DNA of 64,000 nucleotides from Firmicutes bacterium UBA2116. Lineage in GTDB: Bacteria > Bacillota > Clostridia > Tissierellales > Sedimentibacteraceae. Shown here in pieces: positions 35,380 to 42,242 of this stretch. The stretch is from the NCBI GenBank assembly GCA_002331025.1, contig DCYG01000016.1:16797-80796 (forward strand), given 5' to 3'. The notes under the pieces were generated by a model that saw nothing but the letters and a program-made list of their open reading frames with translations, was not told the origin of the DNA and ran no database searches. Position numbers and translations under genes: made by a program. How positions within the stretch are numbered: position 1 is the first letter of the stretch; each line of letters begins with the position of its first letter.

Positions 35380-36933
35380 TTAAATCAGCGCCCTTTTCTT
35401 TTTCTCATCCATCAGCCTATCCAGCTCATCTGCGTTCATCGTTTCATTTTTCAATAGATATTCGGCAATTTTTCTCACGTTATCCTCATTGTCCCTGATG
35501 ATGTTTATGGATCTTTCGTAAGCTTCTTTAGTCATTTCAGATGCTTCTTCTTTTATAGAATCAAGGTAGTATTTGAAAAATCTTTCATCGATGCAGGTGT
35601 TTTGAGTATTTTTACCCATGCCGTAGCTGCAGATTATTTCATATATTATATTTGTTGATTCCTTAATGTCGTTAGATGCTCCGGTAGATATTTCACCTAT
35701 AAAAATTTCTTCGGAAGCTCTTCCTGCCAGCAGGACGGTTACCTTATCGATGAGCTCCTTCTTTGTATAAAGGAATTTATCTTCTGTCGGGAATTTAAGT
35801 ACGTAGCCTAAGGCCTTATCCCTTGGAATTATAGATATTTTTTGAACCTTATCTATATCAAGTATTTTTGCTGCAACCGCATGACCTGCTTCATGAAATG
35901 CAACGGTTCGTTTTTCTTTGTCAGAAACGGTAGAATGCTTTACTTCAAGACCCGCTGCTATTTTTTCTATGGCAAACTCAAAATTATCAAGGTTTATTTT
36001 TTTGCTTTTATCCTTAATGGCCTTTAAAGCAGCTTCATTTGCTATGTTTGCAAGCTGCGCTCCTGAGAAACCGTGTGTTTTCACGGCTATATCCTTTAGC
36101 TGTACCTTTTTGTCAAGCGGCTTGTTCTTGGTATGTACCTCTAATATTTTTAAGCGTGAATGATAGTTTGGATTACCTACGTATATTTTTCTGTCGAAAC
36201 GCCCAGGTCTTAAAAGTGCTTCATCAAGTAAATCCATTCTGTTGGTTGCTGCAACCACTATAACGTTGCATGTATTGTTAAATCCATCTAATTCAATTAG
36301 AAGCTGGTTTAATGTCTGGTCCTTTTCGTTGTTGCTTTCAGAATTTCTTTTAGCGCCCAATGCATCTATTTCATCTATAAAAATAATACTAGGGGCTTCC
36401 TTTCTCGCTCTTTCAAATATCATTCTGACGCGTTTTGCACCGACACCCACGTATTTTTCTACGAATTCCGAGCCGCTTGAATAAATAAATGTAGCTTTTG
36501 CTTCACCTGCAATTGCTTTGGCAATTAATGTCTTGCCTGTGCCGGGCGGACCGTATAAAAGTATTCCTCTCGGAACCTTTGCATCCATTGATTTGTATTT
36601 TTCTTCATTATTTAAAAAATCGATAACATCCATCAAGTCATCTTTAATTTCTTCTAAACCTGCCACGTCGTTAAAGCCGGTTTGAATTTTCGGCTCTTCG
36701 GTTTTCTTCTTTTCAAAATATGTAGCTGAACCGATGCTTTCGTTTGATTCCTCCATGTACATTTTTGAATCTTCACTTTTTTTGTTTGAGGAAATCATTT
36801 TAACCATGTAATATGCATAAAACAGCATCGGTATAAAAAAGAGTATTGATAATGAATATCTATCTGAAACTATTAGAATAATAATATTGTATATAATAAA
36901 GGAAATTGCTAAATAGAAATATTTATTTTTCAT
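35380..36933 (-). CDS. FtsH paralogue lacking the extracytoplasmic domain
   Basis: A 517-aa AAA+ zinc protease. Two closely spaced hydrophobic segments (about 5-24 and 27-46) form a hairpin with no intervening extracytoplasmic domain; then Walker [12 protein letters not shown] near 130, Walker [21 protein letters not shown] and the zinc motif AFHEAGHAVAA near 345. ATPase and protease sites look intact, so it is an active paralogue of the 608-aa FtsH earlier in the window. The substrate is unknown; the missing loop implies a different set of regulators or membrane substrates. GGAGG lies six bases before the ATG. Confidence 0.9.
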   Translation of the reverse strand: MKNKYFYLAISFIIYNIIILIVSDRYSLSILFFIPMLFYAYYMVKMISSNKKSEDSKMYMEESNESIGSATYFEKKKTEEPKIQTGFNDVAGLEEIKDDLMDVIDFLNNEEKYKSMDAKVPRGILLYGPPGTGKTLIAKAIAGEAKATFIYSSGSEFVEKYVGVGAKRVRMIFERARKEAPSIIFIDEIDALGAKRNSESNNEKDQTLNQLLIELDGFNNTCNVIVVAATNRMDLLDEALLRPGRFDRKIYVGNPNYHSRLKILEVHTKNKPLDKKVQLKDIAVKTHGFSGAQLANIANEAALKAIKDKSKKINLDNFEFAIEKIAAGLEVKHSTVSDKEKRTVAFHEAGHAVAAKILDIDKVQKISIIPRDKALGYVLKFPTEDKFLYTKKELIDKVTVLLAGRASEEIFIGEISTGASNDIKESTNIIYEIICSYGMGKNTQNTCIDERFFKYYLDSIKEEASEMTKEAYERSINIIRDNEDNVRKIAEYLLKNETMNADELDRLMDEKKKRALI

Positions 36934-36972
36934 ATAACCTCCTATGGCTGAAAAAAGTTTTTTGTGATAGAA

Positions 36973-36992
36973 TTATCTTTACCATAAGATAA
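36973..36992. other. Inverted repeat upstream of the second ftsH
   Basis: TTATCTT/AAGATAA with a 6-nt centre, in the divergent gap between the second ftsH (-) and the infC leader (+); possible operator. Confidence 0.3.
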
Positions 36993-37022
36993 AAAGTTAT
37001 AACACTTTAAAAATAAAATATG

Positions 37023-37051
37023 TTGACATTTATTGTTATGTTGTATATACT
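37023..37051 (+). promoter_or_regulatory. Promoter of infC-rpmI-rplT
   Basis: Perfect -35 TTGACA (37023-37028), 17 nt, -10 TATACT (37046-37051). Confidence 0.85.
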
Positions 37052-37057
37052 GTAATA

Positions 37058-37241
37058 GAAATCAAGAAGAAGTAACCGCTTCTCACCTTATGGCGTTTTA
37101 AAACTATAAAACTGTTAGTAGGGTTATAAATAAATGCAATTTAGTTTTGTATTGTTTAAGATAGCGGTGATTGAGCTGTCTTTTTTATTGTAAAAATATA
37201 TAAGGATAGTAATTTGTAATTATAAATTGGAGGTGTAAATT
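37058..37241 (+). ncRNA. L20 leader (autoregulatory leader of infC-rpmI-rplT)
   Basis: A 180-nt untranslated leader between a strong promoter and infC. It contains AAGTAACCGCTTCTCACC, a segment typical of the Firmicute L20 leader, and a terminator-like hairpin AGATAGC/GCTGTCT followed by TTTTTTATT at about 37160-37190. In Bacillus excess L20 binds this leader and causes premature termination. Identification rests on position and partial motif. Confidence 0.7.
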
Positions 37242-37748
37242 ATTAAGGAACTTCAAATCAACGAGCAAATTCGTGAAAAGGAAGTAAGAGTCATAGACTC
37301 TGATGGAACTCAGTTAGGAGTTATTAGTACAAAGGAAGCATTAAAAATTGCCGAAGGTAAAAAGCTGGATTTAGTTGTTGTGTCTCCGAATGCAGAGCCA
37401 CCGGTATGCAGAATTATGAACTACGGCAAATACAAATATGCCCAAGCGAAGAAAGAAAAAGAATCCAAGAAAAAACAAAAGATCATCAATGTAAAGGAAA
37501 TTAGAATGACTCCAAACATTGAAGATCATGATTTAAGTGTTAAAGCTAAGAATGCTTGTAAATTCCTCGAAGACGGAGACAGAGTCAAGGTTGTCGTTCG
37601 CTTCAGAGGCAGAGAGCTTGGACATATGGAAGTAGGAAAGGAAGTATTGATGCAATTTGCTGAATTGACGTCAGAATATGCTGTTATAGATAAGCAACCA
37701 ATAGTAGAGGGCAAAAACATGACCATGTTTTTAGCGCCTAAAAAATAA
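37242..37748 (+). CDS. infC: Translation initiation factor IF-3 (ATT start)
   Basis: A 168-aa IF-3 with the complete N-domain ([19 protein letters not shown]) and C-domain ([37 protein letters not shown]). No ATG, GTG or TTG gives a full-length product; the only start that fits has GGAGG eight bases ahead of ATT at 37242 (an adjacent in-frame ATT at 37239 is possible). An AUU start is a known property of infC, which represses its own translation by rejecting non-canonical starts. Starting at an internal GTG (37380) would lose the N-domain. Confidence 0.93.
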   Translation: MKELQINEQIREKEVRVIDSDGTQLGVISTKEALKIAEGKKLDLVVVSPNAEPPVCRIMNYGKYKYAQAKKEKESKKKQKIINVKEIRMTPNIEDHDLSVKAKNACKFLEDGDRVKVVVRFRGRELGHMEVGKEVLMQFAELTSEYAVIDKQPIVEGKNMTMFLAPKK

Positions 37749-37765
37749 CATTAGGAGGAACTGTT

Positions 37766-37960
37766 ATGCCAAAATTAAAAACTAACAGATCAGCAGCAAA
37801 AAGATTTAAGAAAACAGGAAGCGGTCAAATTAAAAGATCACAAGCAGGCAAAAATCACTTTACAGGCAAAAAAGCTTCTAAATCAATAAGAAATTTAAGA
37901 AAGAGCACATTAGTTTCAAGTGCTGATATGGATAGGATCAGTAAAATATTACCATACTAA
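37766..37960 (+). CDS. rpmI: 50S ribosomal protein L35
   Basis: A 64-aa basic protein beginning [20 protein letters not shown] and ending [14 protein letters not shown], the standard L35 form and length. AGGAGG lies seven bases ahead. Middle gene of infC-rpmI-rplT. Confidence 0.97.
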   Translation: MPKLKTNRSAAKRFKKTGSGQIKRSQAGKNHFTGKKASKSIRNLRKSTLVSSADMDRISKILPY

Positions 37961-37989
37961 TAAAGGAATTGTCACAGGAGGAGATTTAA

Positions 37990-38337
37990 ATGGCAAGAGT
38001 TAAAAGAGCTGTAAATGCTAAGAAAAACCATAGAAAAATATTGAAACTTGCTAAAGGTTACTACGGAGCAAAGAGTAAATTATATAAAACAGCAAATCAA
38101 GCAGTTATGAAGTCGCTTTCATACGCTTATGTAGGAAGAAAGTTAAGAAAAAGAGAATTCAGACAGCTTTGGATAGCAAGAATTAATGCAGCTGCAAGAC
38201 AAAACGGATTATCTTACAGCAAATTTATTAATCTTTTAAAACAAAACAATGTTGAAATAAACAGAAAAATGCTATCAGAAATGGCTATATACGATCCGGC
38301 TGGGTTTACAAGCCTGGTAGACCAAGTAAGAGCATAA
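37990..38337 (+). CDS. rplT: 50S ribosomal protein L20
   Basis: A 115-aa basic protein beginning [20 protein letters not shown], with [20 protein letters not shown] and [16 protein letters not shown]. It binds 23S rRNA early in assembly and represses this operon through the leader RNA. AGGAGGAG lies six bases before the ATG; a terminator follows. Confidence 0.97.
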   Translation: MARVKRAVNAKKNHRKILKLAKGYYGAKSKLYKTANQAVMKSLSYAYVGRKLRKREFRQLWIARINAAARQNGLSYSKFINLLKQNNVEINRKMLSEMAIYDPAGFTSLVDQVRA

Positions 38338-38345
38338 GAGAAATG

Positions 38346-38368
38346 AAGACTGTAGATTACAGTCTTTT
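38346..38368 (+). terminator. Terminator of the infC operon
   Basis: AAGACTGTA/TACAGTCTT with a GAT loop, followed by TTGTT. Confidence 0.8.
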
Positions 38369-38437
38369 GTTATATATAAATCATGTTAATGTCATCCGTC
38401 GTAGCAAAGGATATGCAATACTTTAGGAGTAATATTT

Positions 38438-39232
38438 ATGAACACAATAAAAAGCAAGGATAATAACAAAATTAAATACATTCGTTCCCTTAATACTAAA
38501 AAGAAGCGTGAGGAAGAAAATGCATTCATTGTTGAAGGAATTAAGTTTGTATATGAAGCAATTAATGAGAAGCAGAATATAATTTATTTATTATTCAGCG
38601 AACAGTCATTAAATAAGACAGACGTAAAGGAATTGTATGACCTTTCTGTAAAATCAGGATTCGAATCATATATTTGCGACGAGGATGTTTTTAAAAGTGC
38701 GGCAGATACAATAAATGCTCAGGGTGTTATAGCAGTGGTAGGTAAAAATGAATATGATGCTGATTATATACTGAAAAATTATAAATTTGTAATAATGTGC
38801 GACAGAATACAGGACCCCGGTAATCTGGGAACAATTATCAGAACCTCTGATGCCTTCGGACCTGCGGCTGTTATTTTAAATAAAGGCTGCGTGGATACTC
38901 ATAACCCAAAGGTAGTAAGGGCAACAGCGGGAGCAATATTCAGAGTACCGCTTATTAATATGGACTCAGATACTGAAATAATTAATTTATTAAACAAACA
39001 TAAATTTAAAATAATTTCAACCGTGGTGGAATCAGAGTATTCGTTTGATGATATAAAGGAAGAAAATAAAATTTGTGTTGTAATTGGTAATGAAGGTCAG
39101 GGCGTTTCCCGGGAAATTATCGAAAGCTCACATATGAATATAACCATAAGGATGCCCGGAAGAGCCGAATCCCTGAACGCATCCATAGCAGCAGGCATAA
39201 GTATTTACGAAATCAGAAAAAAACTGTTGTAA
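38438..39232 (+). CDS. TrmH/SpoU-family RNA 2'-O-methyltransferase
   Basis: A 264-aa SPOUT methyltransferase that probably 2'-O-methylates rRNA or tRNA. An N-terminal substrate-binding domain (1-100) is followed by the knot-forming motifs CDRIQDPGNLGTIIRTSDAF, VVIGNEGQGVSREI and MPGRAESLNASIAAGISIYE. The order rplT-spoU-pheS is common in Firmicutes. Its last 51 bp, encoding the C-terminus and stop, are repeated with one mismatch at 40825-40875, after a 1.6-kb insert, so the present 3' end may have been rebuilt by an integration event. Confidence 0.92.
   Translation: MNTIKSKDNNKIKYIRSLNTKKKREEENAFIVEGIKFVYEAINEKQNIIYLLFSEQSLNKTDVKELYDLSVKSGFESYICDEDVFKSAADTINAQGVIAVVGKNEYDADYILKNYKFVIMCDRIQDPGNLGTIIRTSDAFGPAAVILNKGCVDTHNPKVVRATAGAIFRVPLINMDSDTEIINLLNKHKFKIISTVVESEYSFDDIKEENKICVVIGNEGQGVSREIIESSHMNITIRMPGRAESLNASIAAGISIYEIRKKLL
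39182..39232 (+). repeat. Direct repeat core, left copy (att-like)
   Basis: 51 bp covering the last 16 codons and stop of the methyltransferase gene. It is identical to 40825-40875 except C/T at 39189/40832. A degenerate third copy is at 39551-39595. Confidence 0.9.
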
Positions 39233-39310
39233 TTTGTATAGTCGATACCGATGACAACAAAAATATATTTTATAAGTATTGATATAATAGGGAATAGGGG
39301 TTGAAGAATA

Positions 39311-39526
39311 ATGGAAGAATTTATTAAGAAAATAATTTCACACCAAACAAACTTTAAACCTGTTGATTGTTTAATACTTGTGGTTTTATATGTGGTGCTT
39401 TTTATGCTTGTGAGGAACATATTCAATGATTTAGACAGTGGGTTGAGTGTTGCAATATCATTAATCTGTTCATTTATGATTACACTTTTTCAACGGCTTT
39501 ATAAAAATAAGAAAAGTGAGGATTAA
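39311..39526 (+). CDS. Small membrane protein of the islet
   Basis: A 71-aa protein with two hydrophobic segments (about 19-36 and 47-61) and charged ends (MEEFIKKIISHQTNFKPVDC; KNKKSED). It is unrecognised. AGGGG lies ten bases before the ATG and a hairpin overlaps the stop. It is related in layout and several positions to the frameshifted product at 39655-39872 (D-x-LIL, a hydrophobic run, then N-(I/L)-F and DL). It starts 78 nt after the left repeat core. Confidence 0.6.
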   Translation: MEEFIKKIISHQTNFKPVDCLILVVLYVVLFMLVRNIFNDLDSGLSVAISLICSFMITLFQRLYKNKKSED

Positions 39527-39545
39527 TGCATAATTTCACTTTTTC
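39511..39545 (+). terminator. Hairpin overlapping the stop of the small membrane gene
   Basis: GAAAAGTGA (39511-39519) and TCACTTTTTC (39536-39545) pair with one bulge; T-rich right arm. Confidence 0.5.
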
Positions 39546-39550
39546 TGAGG

Positions 39551-39595
39551 CAGAGCTTTGTAGTATTTACAAAATCATAAAAAACTAATGATAAA
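39551..39595 (+). repeat. Degenerate internal copy of the repeat core
   Basis: AGTATTTACAAAATCATAAA then AAACTAATG aligns with AGTATTTACGAAATCAGAAA then AAAACTGTTG of the core; the frame reads SIYKIIKN-stop against SIYEIRKKLL-stop. Confidence 0.55.
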
Positions 39596-39654
39596 AACAG
39601 TGTAATTCGGTACAATATCAAAATATATATTATAAAAATAAGGGGTGGTATTTT

Positions 39655-39872
39655 TTGAAGTCAAAATTCAAAGAAATATTTATAGAAAGATATGAAAAAA
39701 AAATATAGATATTTTGATTTTATTAATACTTTGTTTTGTAGTAATTGTTATTAAAAATTTATTCATTCCTGACTTAAACTTTAAACTCTATTTACTTTCT
39801 ATAGGTGTGATTCCTGTTATCATTGTAAACATAATCAGGTCAATACGGTGGCATAGAAATAACTTTAACTGA
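39655..39872 (+). pseudogene. Frameshifted small membrane protein gene
   Basis: A TTG start with AGGGGTGG six bases ahead gives 17 codons, then TAG (39706). A run of nine A (39695-39703) precedes the break; ten A would give one 72-aa frame continuing DILILLILCFVVIVIKNLFI and ending at TGA 39870-39872. The rebuilt product has two membrane segments and resembles the 71-aa protein at 39311. The cause could be decay, slippage (phase variation) or a sequencing error. Its last 33 nt overlap the opposite-strand ORF. Confidence 0.55.
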
Positions 39873-40244
39873 ATCCAAGTGATAAGCACCTGAACTAGAA
39901 CCATGTCTTATATACTTATATGTTAACTCTACATCATTAATATCATTAGTAGAGGTTGCTAATACATCTAAGTCATTATCTAAAGTTTGGAAATACTCTG
40001 TCGCTATTCCTACTGCAACTGAAGCAACTACTCCAAAAATTACTCCTGCTATTCCGGCAAAGATACTACCACCAATGATACTAAGAACAACTGCATCACT
40101 TACAGATTGTCCTGCTTCTAAAGCATCAAAGTAATCTCTTAAATTTTTAGCTTCTTCTCTATCTAAAGTATAATTTTCTATAATCGTTGAACCCAAACCT
40201 AAATTTTCTTTTCTGACTGGTGTACAAGAAAATGCTAATACCAT
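39840..40244 (-). CDS. Gly-rich hydrophobic ORF of the islet (unknown)
   Basis: A 134-aa predicted product with a short charged N-terminal part and a long Gly/Ala/Val-rich stretch (SIIGGSIFAGIAGVIFGVVA, then SVAVGIA; about residues 53-82). I recognise no family. The Gly-rich helix recalls bacteriocin or membrane-active peptides, and a TTTACA box lies upstream, but there is no leader or processing gene. The ribosome site is weak (AGAGAG 12 bases ahead). It may be a real small gene of the islet or a chance frame in AT-rich DNA. Confidence 0.45.
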   Translation of the reverse strand: MVLAFSCTPVRKENLGLGSTIIENYTLDREEAKNLRDYFDALEAGQSVSDAVVLSIIGGSIFAGIAGVIFGVVASVAVGIATEYFQTLDNDLDVLATSTNDINDVELTYKYIRHGSSSGAYHLDSVKVISMPPY

Positions 40245-40380
40245 ATAAAATCACGCTCTCTTATTTTATTTTTTGTTAGACACAATTCCCGGGTTGATTT
40301 TGTCTTACACTATATAGAAACGATTTTTTAGGAATAAATGTAAACTGTTTTCAAAATTTTTTTATTTTTTTACATAATTT

Positions 40381-40635
40381 TTAATTTGGTTGATGCCAGT
40401 CCCTATATTGAATCAAATAAACTATCTCACCATTACTTCTATTACTAAATTTATCTAAATCAATTTTATTAATATATTCTAATAAAAAAATAGTTAAGTC
40501 ACTTTCTGCTTCTTCGTATTTAAGTTTTCTTCCATATCCCTTTATTAAAGGTAAGAATTTATAATATAATTCAATTACATGTTATTCATTTCCGCTTTGA
40601 GCGTTTTTAAAAGTTTCATATAGATTGTTGGTCAT
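40381..40635 (-). pseudogene. Broken sigma-like (HTH_16-type) gene
   Basis: Minus-strand frame of 85 codons with one in-frame TAA at codon 18 (40582-40584). It starts MTNNLYETFKNAQSGNE, then continues HVIELYYKFLPLIKGYGRKL and KYEEAESDLTIFLLEYINKI. This matches the N-terminal part of small sigma-like regulators (class with TcdR, BotR and UviA, or HTH_16 proteins), which end here before region 4. It is therefore both interrupted and truncated. The adjacent Gly-rich ORF on the same strand may have been its target. Confidence 0.6.
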
Positions 40636-40824
40636 TATTTTTACTCTTTAATAATGCAAATACAAAATTTCCATTATTATTAGACCGTTACTGCTATAAT
40701 ATTAAAAACTATCTATATTTCATAAACTTTAGAATCAATTTGAATAATGTGAAAAAAGTTTTTAAATTATAGACAAGTTATAATGTATTATATGTAATTA
40801 TTAAATACCTTGTGACACCATTAG
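40636..40824. other. AT-rich DNA without visible gene
   Basis: Right part of the islet, between the sigma-like relic and the right repeat core. No convincing ORF, RNA or terminator was seen. Confidence 0.5.
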
Positions 40825-40875
40825 TCCATAGTAGCAGGCATAAGTATTTACGAAATCAGAAAAAAACTGTTGTAA
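40825..40875 (+). repeat. Direct repeat core, right copy (att-like)
   Basis: Second copy of the methyltransferase 3' end including its stop codon; one mismatch in 51 to the left copy. The final TTGTAA also forms the -35 of the pheST promoter. Confidence 0.9.
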
Positions 40876-40898
40876 AATAAATTTATCTTTGCTATAAT
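40870..40898 (+). promoter_or_regulatory. Promoter of pheST
   Basis: -35 TTGTAA (40870-40875, inside the right repeat core), 17 nt, perfect -10 TATAAT (40893-40898). Confidence 0.75.
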
Positions 40899-40904
40899 CA
40901 TACG

Positions 40905-41160
40905 TAATTGCATATATTAAGAGCTATGAAAAAGCACAGTAGGTATGAGCTTAATGTTATCAGAGAAAAATCATCGAGGCTGGAAATGATTTTGAACATT
41001 TTATACCGAACATTCACTTTGGAGCTTGCAGGATGAATTTAGTAGTCTTGCACGGTAAATATCGTTAAACAAACAAGGCTTTCGGGACTTTGTCGAAAGT
41101 GAAAAGAGTGGTACCGCGGTTATTCGCCTCTTATGAGGGGAATAACCGCTTTTATATTTC
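40905..41160 (+). ncRNA. T-box leader of pheST (TTC specifier)
   Basis: The specifier TTC (Phe) is at 41013-41015, directly before ACTTTGGAGC. The T-box GAGTGGTACCGCGG is at 41106-41119. The terminator has GCGGTTATTCGCCTC (41116-41130) pairing GAGGGGAATAACCGC (41135-41149), then TTTTAT. Codon and downstream genes agree. Confidence 0.93.
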
Positions 41161-41195
41161 AACAAAATATTATTAAAAGTACGAAAGGAGTATAT

Positions 41196-42230
41196 ATGAG
41201 AGAGCAGCTTTTAGAATTAAAGGAAGAAGTATTAAAAAAATTAAAAGAATGCGCTGACAATACAGATATAGAAAAGGTAAGAATTCAGTGCTTAGGAAAA
41301 AAAGGAGATTTGACTGCAATTTTAAGGTCAATGGGAGGCTTGTCTGAAGAAGAAAGACCGGAAATAGGAAAGCTTGCCAATGAAGTAAGAGCAATAATAG
41401 AAGAAGAAATGAGAGTAATTAAGGACAGAATCAGCTCTCTTGAAAGCTCAAAGAAGGTTAAATCAGAAATCATTGACATTACAATGCCGGGCAGAGTTCC
41501 GGAAATAGGAAGAAGACATCCCTTGCTTCAGGCGAAGGAAGAATTAGAAAGTGTATTTATGCGTATGGGCTATGATGTTGTGAGCGGTCCTGAGGTTGAA
41601 ACAGTTGCAAATAATTTTGACGACTTAAACGCACCATATGACCATCCGTCAAGAGATTGGTCAGATACATTTTATATATCAGATGACTTAATACTCAGAA
41701 CACACACATCCCCTGTACAGGTAAGGACCATGAGAGAGGCTGTCAAAGAAAACAAGCTTCCTGTCAGAGCCGTTTGCACAGGAAGGACGTTCAGATTCGA
41801 TGATGTGGATGATACTCACTCACCTATGTTCCATCAAATGGAATGTATAGTCGTGGATAAGGGTGTTACACTGGCAAATTTAAAGGATTCTATCGACCAG
41901 TTCGTTAAGGAGTTATTCGGAAATAATGTCACAACTCGTTTCAGACCTCATAACTTCCCGTTTACGGAGCCTAGTGCAGAGGTTGATGTTTCATGTCATA
42001 TATGCATGGGCAAGGGCTGTTCGTCATGCAGAGGAACAGGCTGGAGCATGGAGCTTTTAGGCTGCGGTATGATACATCCGAATGTTCTGAGAAACTGCGG
42101 AATCGATCCTGAAATATATTCAGGCTATGCCTTCGGTATGGGAATCGACAGAGTTACAATGGTTAAGTACGGAATTCCTAACATCAGATTATTATTTGAA
42201 AATGATGTAAGATTCTTAAAACAGTTTTAA
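41196..42230 (+). CDS. pheS: Phenylalanine-tRNA ligase alpha subunit
   Basis: A 344-aa catalytic subunit. N-terminal coiled coil, then motif 2 (FHQMECIVVDKG), FTEPSAEVDVSCHICMGKGC with a Cys-rich insert (CHICMGKGCSSC), and motif 3 (YAFGMGIDRVTMVKYGI). It charges tRNA-Phe as an alpha2-beta2 enzyme. ATG 41196 has AAAGGAG five bases ahead; the frame is open upstream to 41133, but that is T-box terminator DNA. pheT follows after 12 nt. Confidence 0.95.
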   Translation: MREQLLELKEEVLKKLKECADNTDIEKVRIQCLGKKGDLTAILRSMGGLSEEERPEIGKLANEVRAIIEEEMRVIKDRISSLESSKKVKSEIIDITMPGRVPEIGRRHPLLQAKEELESVFMRMGYDVVSGPEVETVANNFDDLNAPYDHPSRDWSDTFYISDDLILRTHTSPVQVRTMREAVKENKLPVRAVCTGRTFRFDDVDDTHSPMFHQMECIVVDKGVTLANLKDSIDQFVKELFGNNVTTRFRPHNFPFTEPSAEVDVSCHICMGKGCSSCRGTGWSMELLGCGMIHPNVLRNCGIDPEIYSGYAFGMGIDRVTMVKYGIPNIRLLFENDVRFLKQF

Positions 42231-42242
42231 GGAGGTAAGAAA

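Larger units (their letters stand above)
39182..40875. mobile_element. Putative integrated islet at the 3' end of the methyltransferase gene
   Basis: About 1.6 kb of AT-rich DNA bounded by 51-bp direct repeats separates the methyltransferase gene from its normal neighbour pheST. It holds a small membrane-protein gene, a frameshifted relative, a Gly-rich ORF and a broken sigma-like gene. No integrase is inside, so it would be a remnant or a trans-mobilised unit. Nested tandem duplication is the alternative. Confidence 0.6.

Noticed and set aside
35253..35498. 81-codon plus-strand frame after the M23 gene
   Set aside because: It crosses the operon terminator and the 3' end of the convergent ftsH paralogue.
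37380..37748. infC starting at an internal GTG
   Set aside because: It would remove the conserved N-domain; the ATT start with a strong ribosome site gives full-length IF-3.
39526..39588. 20-codon ORF starting at the stop of the 71-aa islet gene
   Set aside because: It reads into the degenerate repeat core and overlaps the hairpin; better explained as repeat remnant than as a gene, though coupling cannot be excluded.
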